Source: Halococcaceae archaeon (GTDB lineage: Archaea > Halobacteriota > Halobacteria > Halobacteriales > Halalkalicoccaceae). From it: a stretch of DNA of 10,620 bases. The notes under the pieces were generated by a model, which worked only from the letters and a program-made list of their open reading frames with translations, did not search any database and was not told the DNA's origin. The stretch lies in the NCBI GenBank assembly GCA_007128515.1, contig SKXI01000016.1:1-10620 (forward strand), read 5' to 3'. The first letter of the stretch is position 1; each line of letters opens with the position of its first letter. A program made the translations under genes and the position numbers. Below, piece after piece: positions 6,424-10,620 of this stretch.

Positions 6424-6435
6424 GCGGCCGGCCGC
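6424..6435. repeat. 12-bp perfect palindrome in the mutY divergent gap
   Basis: GCGGCCGGCCGC is its own reverse complement and lies 12 bases before the mutY ATG. In DNA of this G+C content such a palindrome can arise by chance, so a regulatory role is only a possibility. Confidence 0.3.
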
Positions 6436-6481
6436 TCAAAGCGGTGGCGATCGGTCTCTCACACTATCGCTCGCTGTCGAA

Positions 6482-6511
6482 ACCGGTATCCGGTCGCGCG
6501 ACGACCGGTCG
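6482..6511 (+). promoter_or_regulatory. CCGGT repeats and 7-bp hairpin just before the 109-aa gene
   Basis: Three CCGGT copies start at 6483, 6490 and 6505. CCGGTCG (6490-6496) pairs with CGACCGG (6502-6508) across a five-base loop, and CGACCGGTCG (6502-6511) is a 10-base palindrome. The elements end only a few bases before the ATG at 6515. They could be operator half-sites or a 5' hairpin. No clear AT-rich TATA box is visible in this gap. Confidence 0.35.
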
Positions 6512-6514
6512 GCT

Positions 6515-6844
6515 ATGAGCCTTCCCGAGCTGACCGAGGACGTCGAATCGGCTTACGTCGACCTCGCGGACGACCAGCCGATCACGCTCGACCGCCAGTC
6601 GAAGACCGAACTCGCGCTCCTCGAGGCGGCGCTCGGCCCCGAGAGCACCGACGAACTCGTCCGCCGGGCGATCCACCTGCTCTTCCAGAGCACCGTCGAC
6701 GCCGGCCGGCTGGACGCCGGACTCAGACGCGAGTACGACGTCACCTACGACGAGTACCTCTCGGGGATGACCTACGAGGAGATGAACGGCGGCGTCGCCC
6801 CGAGCGCGAACGCCGACGACGAGGCCCGCCGGTACCAGTTTTAG
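6515..6844 (+). CDS. Uncharacterised 109-aa protein with ribbon-helix-helix-like N-terminal half
   Basis: The protein starts at ATG 6515; an open frame extends upstream but has no support there. Residues 23-61 read as a short strand (PITLDRQ), a helix (KTELALLEAALG), a turn (PES) and a second helix (TDELVRRAIHLLFQS). This is the strand-helix-helix pattern of MetJ/Arc-type dimeric DNA-binding proteins, with the common ELVRRAI-type second helix. The C-terminal half is acidic with repeated YDxxYxxYLSGMTYEEM-like segments and a Ser/Ala/Asp tail. I do not recognise a named family, and the fold is inferred from pattern only. It is divergent from mutY and convergent with dodecin, whose stop lies 11 bases beyond this gene's stop. 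CCGGT repeats sit directly upstream. Confidence 0.75.
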   Translation: MSLPELTEDVESAYVDLADDQPITLDRQSKTELALLEAALGPESTDELVRRAIHLLFQSTVDAGRLDAGLRREYDVTYDEYLSGMTYEEMNGGVAPSANADDEARRYQF

Positions 6845-6855
6845 GTACCGAAACC

Positions 6856-7056
6856 CTAGTCCTCGACCTCGAACGCGACCTCGAGTTCGGCCTGGTACTC
6901 GCGGTCCTCGACGGACGCGATCTCGACGCCGAACTCCTTCACTTCCGCCCAGTAGACGTTCTCGATCGTTCTCTCCGCGCGGTCGATCGCGTCGTCCGCG
7001 GCGGCGTCGAAGCTCTCGTCGCTCGTTCCGATCAGCGTGACTTTCTTGAACACCAT
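6856..7056 (-). CDS. Dodecin, flavin-binding storage protein
   Basis: A 66-residue protein, the usual dodecin length. Dodecins form hollow dodecamers that bind flavins pairwise; the Halobacterium protein favours riboflavin and lumichrome and is thought to store or quench flavins. The opening [12 protein letters not shown], the helix [16 protein letters not shown], and the strands [14 protein letters not shown] and [12 protein letters not shown] follow the single-helix, three-strand fold. W36 (stacks on the isoalloxazine) and Q55 (hydrogen-bonds the ring in Halobacterium dodecin) are both present. It starts at ATG 7056. Its promoter appears to overlap the stop codon of the PAP2 gene upstream. 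Confidence 0.95.
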   Translation of the reverse strand: MVFKKVTLIGTSDESFDAAADDAIDRAERTIENVYWAEVKEFGVEIASVEDREYQAELEVAFEVED

Positions 7057-7080
7057 GCAGGCTCTACTGGGACGCCCCTC

Positions 7081-7091
7081 CTCTTAAAATC
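7081..7091 (-). promoter_or_regulatory. TATA-like element for dodecin, overlapping the PAP2 stop codon
   Basis: Minus-strand sequence GATTTTAAGAG is centred about 29 bases before the dodecin ATG and includes the TAA stop of the PAP2 gene. The spacing fits a leaderless dodecin mRNA, so dodecin can be expressed independently of the upstream transporter-like unit. Confidence 0.5.
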
Positions 7092-7926
7092 GGTGGCGCA
7101 CCTGTCGGGCCCAGTTCGCGGGCGCGACGGTGGTGAGTTCGCGCCAGTCGTCGGCGAAGCGCTGGCCGATCAGCACGCTCACGTACGCGAGGACGACGCC
7201 CGCGATCACGTCGATCAGCCAGTGGATCCCGAGGTACATCGTGGAGAAGATGACGCTCGCGCCGATCACCTGCGCGAGGACGAACCACCGCGGGTACTGC
7301 TCTCTGGTGTGCCACGCGAAGATCATCACCGTCGCCGAGAGCGAGGTGTGAAGCGAGGGGAAGACGTTCGTGTTCACGTTCACCGCGCTGGTGAGGAACT
7401 GTGACTGGGGGTAGAAGTCGTACATCAGCTGCGCGGCGATGTCCATGTTCCGTGGGCCGTACGCGATGAAGATCACGTAACAGAGCAGCCCGAGGCCGTA
7501 GTTCGCGGCGTAGGCGATCGTCAGCTCGTGGAGCGTTCGCTGCTCGCTGAGCGCGAGGTACGCGAGCAGGGGAAACACCAGCAAGAAGACGTAGCCGAAG
7601 AGGTAGATGAAGGAGAAGTAGACGGTGAGCTCCTCCGTGGCGAACCCCTGCAGCCAGGGGACGAAGTCCCCCTCGACCCGGTAGATGTTCCCGGTGATGT
7701 TGAAGCCGATGAGCCAGGAGAACCGCTGGGCGGCGCGCCTGGTGAGGCTGTTCAGGATCAACACCGTCGCGAGCAGACCGATCGACGGCGCGACCATGAG
7801 CAGCCGTGGTCGGAGCTCCCGTCTCGTCTGCTGGAGCTGTTCGCGGTCGATACAGAGCACCGTGGCACAGACGAGCATCAGGCTGACGACGGCGACCAGC
7901 GTCAGGATAACGCCGACCAGTACCAT
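7084..7926 (-). CDS. PAP2-superfamily membrane phosphatase/transferase (AUR1-like)
   Basis: A 280-residue polytopic membrane protein with about six hydrophobic segments (roughly 2-25, 42-62, 100-125, 135-155, 195-205/215-230, 237-255). The catalytic motifs are FPSLHTS (189-195, acid/base H193) and LGIHWLIDVIAG (232-243, nucleophile H235, D239), the PSxHxS and HWxxD pattern of PAP2_3/AUR1-type enzymes. A weaker first motif may be the YGPR stretch near residue 160. Members dephosphorylate lipid phosphates or transfer phospho-headgroups such as phosphoinositol; the substrate here is unknown. It starts at ATG 7926, 24 bases after the stop of the solute-binding protein gene, so the two are likely co-transcribed. 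Confidence 0.88.
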   Translation of the reverse strand: MVLVGVILTLVAVVSLMLVCATVLCIDREQLQQTRRELRPRLLMVAPSIGLLATVLILNSLTRRAAQRFSWLIGFNITGNIYRVEGDFVPWLQGFATEELTVYFSFIYLFGYVFLLVFPLLAYLALSEQRTLHELTIAYAANYGLGLLCYVIFIAYGPRNMDIAAQLMYDFYPQSQFLTSAVNVNTNVFPSLHTSLSATVMIFAWHTREQYPRWFVLAQVIGASVIFSTMYLGIHWLIDVIAGVVLAYVSVLIGQRFADDWRELTTVAPANWARQVRHRF

Positions 7927-7950
7927 TTCACGCCCTCCGGATCGGGTTGC

Positions 7951-9771
7951 TCATTGTTGGACGAGGAGCTCGTCGTCCTCGCTGTACCTATACCCCGCAT
8001 CACGAAAAAGCTCCCGTGCGCGTTCGGCGTCGACCGTTCCGGGCTCCTCCTCGTCGTCGTGACCGACGAACGAGAGGTCGTGGCTTCCGGCGTCGTCGGG
8101 AGCCCACCGGAACTCCTCCGGAACGTACCGTAACGAGGCGATCGGACTGTACGACGGGGTGGCGTACCGCTCGAACACGGACCTGTGGACGTGACGACGA
8201 TCGACCAGGCGGGCGATCGCGTAGCGGAACTGCGGGTTCGAGAGGGGGGCGTTCCGCGTGTTGAACCCGACGTGGTAGTGTGAGCTTGTCGGCTCGTTCT
8301 CGACCGAGATCTCGGACGCCCGACTCGCGGCGGGTACCTCCTCCGGTGCGATCCCGTAGGCGGTCGCGTCCAACTGCCCCCCTTGAAGCATCTCGACGGC
8401 GCTCGCGTCCGAGGGAACGAACTCGAACTGGATCCCCTCGTACTCGGGCCGGTCGGCGTACTCCGCGACCCCTCCGCTGAGCGACCCCTCGGCGTGAAGG
8501 AAGTGCTCGTCGTTCCGTTCGAACGTGAGCGACTCGTCGCTCGTCGAATCGGCGTAACGGAACGGCCCGGAGCCGACGGGTTCGGGGTTCTCCCAGACGA
8601 GGGCCTCCGTCACGTGGTCGATGTCGAAGCCGGCCAGGCTCGTCATCCCCGTCTGCTCCTCCCAGACGTGTTCGGGGACGATCTGGATGGCGAACGCCCG
8701 CTCCGCGATCGACCGTCGCGCGCCGACGAACTGGACCTCTACCTCGTGGTCGTCTACGACGTCGATCGAGTCGACCAGCGTGCTCTGTGTTCGAAACCGG
8801 GGGGAGGGAACGACGGGGGGCTCGTCGGGCTCCATCGTGGTGTCCTCGACGAACCGGTACGTGAACGCGACGTCGTCGGCGGTGATGGGCTCGCCGTCGT
8901 GCCAGGTGAGCCCCTCCCTGAGCCGAACCGTCGCACGGGGCCTGTTCTCGGTCCCGCCCCACTCCCAGCTCTCGGCGAGCCACGGCTCGATCGAGCCGCC
9001 GATGCGCCGTCCCAGCGGGTCGTAGATGAGCCCGGTTACCACCCCGCGGTCGCGGAACTCGACGGCGAACGGGTTCAGGTTCCGCGTCGGTCGTCGGTCG
9101 TTGATCCCGATGTAGAGCACGCCCTCCGCCCGGTCGTCGTCGGGCTCGGTCTCCTCGTATTCGAGCGAGAGATACCCCAGAGGATACTCGAGCGAGGGGC
9201 TCGCCCAATCGCTGAAGCGGTCGGTCCGTGTCGCCCGCGGCTCGTCCGGATAGGCGACGGTCGCGAGCGGCGCGTCGATCAGCACCGTTCGGTGGAACTC
9301 GGCGAACGTCTCGGCGCGTTCCTCGCCGTCGACGACACGCTGTCGCTCGAGGAGCTCGTCGGCGGCCGCCGAGGAGTAGCCGAAGGGGTTCTGCCAGCCG
9401 GCCTCCTCGCCGAACCGCGAGCCGAGCAGCGTGTAGAGGTAATCCGGGTCGTCGTGGCCCGGATGTCGGGCGATGTAGAGCTGGTAGTCGAAGTTTATCA
9501 GGACGTCGCGCAGGAGCTGTTCCCCGGTGGTCGGTTCGATGTCGACCGTCGCGCCCGCCCGTTCCAGATTGTCCGCGACGTGCTGAGCGATCCGGATCGG
9601 GGCACGGTCCTCGTCGCGGGGGACGACCTTGATCGTGAGCGAGACCTGTTCCGGCGGGTTTCGATCGACGGCGGCACGCATCCTGTCGAAACAGCCGGCG
9701 GTCGAACCGGCGAGAGCGGCCGCTCCCGTGAGGAGCGCACGGCGGCTCGTCCCCTCGGTTCGCCGGGTCAC
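7951..9771 (-). CDS. ABC-type family 5 solute-binding lipoprotein (DppA/OppA-like) with permuted domain order
   Basis: A 606-residue exported protein. The signal TSRRALLTG with lipobox STAGC (C27) predicts Tat export and lipid anchoring outside the membrane, where family 5 proteins bind peptides, nickel or other solutes for ABC importers. The order is unusual. Residues 43-177 look like the part that is normally C-terminal (VSLTIKVVPRD, then AQHVADNLERAGATVDIEP, then HDDPDYLY, and an ER..EFHRTVLIDAPLATVAY segment). Residues 218 to the end look like the normal N-terminal two-thirds: LNPFAVEF, LIYDPL, then PWLAESWEW (263-271), LREGLTWHDGEPITADDVAFTY (284-305), and VGFNTRNAPLSNPQFRYAIARLVDR near 500. 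It ends after DAERARELFRDAGY, where a normal protein would continue into the segment placed first here. The start is GTG 9771, with a weak TATA-like GTTGATAC about 29 bases upstream. No permease or ATPase gene is nearby. Confidence 0.88.
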   Translation of the reverse strand: MTRRTEGTSRRALLTGAAALAGSTAGCFDRMRAAVDRNPPEQVSLTIKVVPRDEDRAPIRIAQHVADNLERAGATVDIEPTTGEQLLRDVLINFDYQLYIARHPGHDDPDYLYTLLGSRFGEEAGWQNPFGYSSAAADELLERQRVVDGEERAETFAEFHRTVLIDAPLATVAYPDEPRATRTDRFSDWASPSLEYPLGYLSLEYEETEPDDDRAEGVLYIGINDRRPTRNLNPFAVEFRDRGVVTGLIYDPLGRRIGGSIEPWLAESWEWGGTENRPRATVRLREGLTWHDGEPITADDVAFTYRFVEDTTMEPDEPPVVPSPRFRTQSTLVDSIDVVDDHEVEVQFVGARRSIAERAFAIQIVPEHVWEEQTGMTSLAGFDIDHVTEALVWENPEPVGSGPFRYADSTSDESLTFERNDEHFLHAEGSLSGGVAEYADRPEYEGIQFEFVPSDASAVEMLQGGQLDATAYGIAPEEVPAASRASEISVENEPTSSHYHVGFNTRNAPLSNPQFRYAIARLVDRRHVHRSVFERYATPSYSPIASLRYVPEEFRWAPDDAGSHDLSFVGHDDEEEPGTVDAERARELFRDAGYRYSEDDELLVQQ

Positions 9772-9831
9772 AGTTGCGAACGTACCCGGTCGGACCGTAT
9801 CAACGTTCCGCTCGTGCGATGTGTCGGGGGG

Positions 9832-10140
9832 TCACAACGCCGCCGGTGGCGCCCGAACGACGCGGTAATCGCCGTCGTGGACGCTGATGATCGCCCACTC
9901 GTACTCCGGGTCCGCGTCGGCGAGCCGCCGGTTGAACTCCGTCGCGGTCTCCCGGTCGGCGACGAAACAGCGCAACTCCTCGCCCGTCGACTCCGCCTCG
10001 ACATCGCACGCCTCGCTCACGCGCACGACCTTCCAGTCTCGCTCCGCTCTGAGGTCGGGACCCTCCTTCGAGACGGTGTAGCCGAGCTCCGAGAAGATCG
10101 ATCGGGCCTGTTCGATGGGTGGTGTGGTAACAGTACCCAT
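9832..10140 (-). CDS. Uncharacterised haloarchaeal 102-aa protein
   Basis: It starts at ATG 10140. The N-terminal TTPPIEQARSIFSELGYTVS looks like a helix and strand of a small alpha/beta domain, followed by LRAERDWKVVRVSEACD, ELRCFVADRETATEFNRRL and a conserved-looking YEWAIISVHDGDYRVVRAPP C-terminus. The protein is soluble, acidic, with two Cys (in EACDVE and LRCFVA) and no signal. I recall similar small proteins in many haloarchaea (possibly the DUF7116 group, unverified) but know of no assigned function. It lies 60 bases upstream of the solute-binding protein gene on the same strand and has its own TATA-like element. Confidence 0.8.
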   Translation of the reverse strand: MGTVTTPPIEQARSIFSELGYTVSKEGPDLRAERDWKVVRVSEACDVEAESTGEELRCFVADRETATEFNRRLADADPEYEWAIISVHDGDYRVVRAPPAAL

Positions 10141-10163
10141 TCGTACTGCGTTTCGACCGCGCG

Positions 10164-10176
10164 GCTAATAAATCTA
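10164..10176 (-). promoter_or_regulatory. TATA box of the 102-aa gene
   Basis: Minus-strand GATTTATTAG is centred about 30 bases before the ATG at 10140, a clear AT island in GC-rich surroundings. It fits a near-leaderless transcript starting a few bases before the ATG. Confidence 0.6.
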
Positions 10177-10187
10177 GTCCGAGGTGA

Positions 10188-10427
10188 TCACTCGTGAACG
10201 GCGTCCCACTCGGTGGGCTTTCTGCGGTTCGGACAGCGCGTACAGACGATCCGTCCCATCGTGTCCATGGCCGTGTCGAAGCTCTCGCAGTTCCCACAGA
10301 CGTAGCCCCACCGCTCGGTCCTCCCCGGCCCCTCGAAGACGGCGAAGAAGGGGGCTTCCGACCCGCGTTCGGCCTCGTCGCGGGCGACGTAGAGCGTGAC
10401 CCCGTCCGGTCCGGCGCGTTCGTCCAT
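10188..10427 (-). CDS. Small zinc-ribbon haloarchaeal protein (79 aa)
   Basis: Residues 40-65 hold WGYVCGNCESFDTAMDTMGR and then CTRC, so two CxxC knuckles (C44/C47 and C62/C65) form a likely single zinc ribbon. The C-terminus NRRKPTEWDAVHE is compact and conserved-looking. The N-terminal half (VTLYVARDEAERGSEAPFFAVFE) could be two strands. ATG 10427 was chosen because the 40 further codons open upstream are Arg/Gly/Pro-rich and read like a non-coding frame. From memory it resembles a haloarchaeal DUF5816-like family, which I could not verify. The role is unknown; zinc ribbons of this size often mediate protein or nucleic acid contacts. It precedes the 102-aa gene by 47 bases and is divergent from the right-edge gene. 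Confidence 0.8.
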   Translation of the reverse strand: MDERAGPDGVTLYVARDEAERGSEAPFFAVFEGPGRTERWGYVCGNCESFDTAMDTMGRIVCTRCPNRRKPTEWDAVHE

Positions 10428-10523
10428 ACCGCTCGTTCGCGCGAGACCGACTTCAGCCGTTCGTCCGAGGCCGACCGCTCGCGCGAGATCGCAGGGGTAG
10501 GCCGTCGACCGAGGACGCGGGCC

Positions 10524-10620
10524 GTGTCCTCGCCCCGGTTGCTCCACTACTCGGAGATCGAGAACGTCTACGACGAACCGGTTCGGGCGGGCCGGCTCGC
10601 CGGATCGCTCCGGGAGCGTC
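10524..10620 (+). CDS. N-terminus of a probable metallophosphoesterase/5'-nucleotidase-like protein (partial)
   Basis: From GTG 10524 the frame stays open to the window edge and gives 32 residues beginning SSPRLLHYSEIENVYDEP and ending RAGRLAGSLRER. From memory, haloarchaeal metallophosphatase/5'-nucleotidase-type proteins begin with a LLHYSDxEN-like strand followed by a DDPERAGRLAG-like helix, so this is the likely family. Only the first strand and helix are visible, and the acidic residue here is Glu (E11) rather than the Asp I would expect. There is no upstream in-frame start nearby and no evident TATA box in the GC-rich 96-base divergent gap. Confidence 0.5.
   Translation, partial: MSSPRLLHYSEIENVYDEPVRAGRLAGSLRER

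Noticed and set aside
5893..7404. A 503-codon plus-strand open frame over mutY, dodecin and PAP2.
   Set aside because: It crosses three minus-strand genes with clear catalytic motifs and is rich in Arg, Pro and Ser, typical of a non-coding frame in GC-rich DNA.
7951..9771. Possibility that the swapped order in the solute-binding protein is a frameshift or fusion of two neighbouring genes.
   Set aside because: The frame is continuous, there is one signal peptide at the start, and each family segment appears once, so a permutation explains the sequence better.
8383..10197. A very long (604-codon) plus-strand open frame opposite the solute-binding protein.
   Set aside because: It is the complementary-strand shadow of the solute-binding protein and the 102-aa gene: it spans several genes and the gaps between them, and shows no recognisable motif. 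Long antisense frames are common in GC-rich haloarchaeal DNA.
1..10620. Search for a defence island, CRISPR array, prophage, insertion sequence or tRNA-linked integration site.
   Set aside because: No direct repeat array, transposase motif, integrase, restriction or nuclease-helicase cluster, or tRNA-like sequence was seen. Base composition is even apart from short promoter islands.

Overview
The window looks like a stretch of a haloarchaeal (class Halobacteria) chromosome. The signs are high G+C, strongly acidic proteins, Tat-type lipoprotein signal peptides, an archaeal dodecin with the aromatic and Gln residues known from Halobacterium, a Zn-ribbon type II thymidine kinase, and short AT-rich TATA elements about 25-30 bases upstream of start codons, as expected for leaderless transcripts. 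I cannot name the genus. Most of it is ordinary housekeeping and accessory content packed on the minus strand. There is no rRNA, tRNA, insertion sequence, CRISPR array or gene-free stretch longer than about 100 bases.

Layout, left to right. At 1-433 (-) lies the N-terminal part of a zinc-knuckle plus S1/OB-fold protein that runs off the left edge. At 523-1140 (+) is a METTL7/UbiE-like methyltransferase whose stop codon abuts that of a minus-strand set: thymidine kinase (2622-2035), a Yip1-like membrane protein (2027-1425) and an 87-residue haloarchaeal protein (1404-1141), probably one operon. Upstream on the same strand are hisH (3325-2684), a small Tat lipoprotein with an AT-rich palindromic promoter (3839-3369), an ornithine cyclodeaminase/mu-crystallin family protein (4812-3901), an NADPH-dependent FMN reductase family flavoprotein (5469-4876) and MutY (6412-5501).

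Divergent from mutY is a 109-residue protein (6515-6844, +) with a ribbon-helix-helix-like N-terminal half, preceded by repeated CCGGT motifs and a small hairpin. Convergent with it is dodecin (7056-6856). Upstream of dodecin lies a probable two-gene unit: a Tat-lipoprotein family 5 solute-binding protein (9771-7951) followed by a PAP2/AUR1-like membrane phosphatase or transferase (7926-7084). Next come two small haloarchaeal proteins (10140-9832 and 10427-10188, the latter a zinc ribbon) and, on the plus strand at the right edge, the first 32 codons of a gene resembling haloarchaeal metallophosphoesterase/5'-nucleotidase proteins.

The most interesting observation is the solute-binding protein. 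Its domain order is swapped relative to the DppA/OppA family: the segment that is normally C-terminal follows the signal peptide, and the segment that is normally N-terminal comes second. It reads as a natural circular permutation, and no ABC permease or ATPase gene lies nearby. Lesser points are a Lys-to-Arg change at the expected catalytic position of the cyclodeaminase-family protein, altered Cys spacing in the MutY iron-sulfur motif, and the palindromic lipoprotein promoter.
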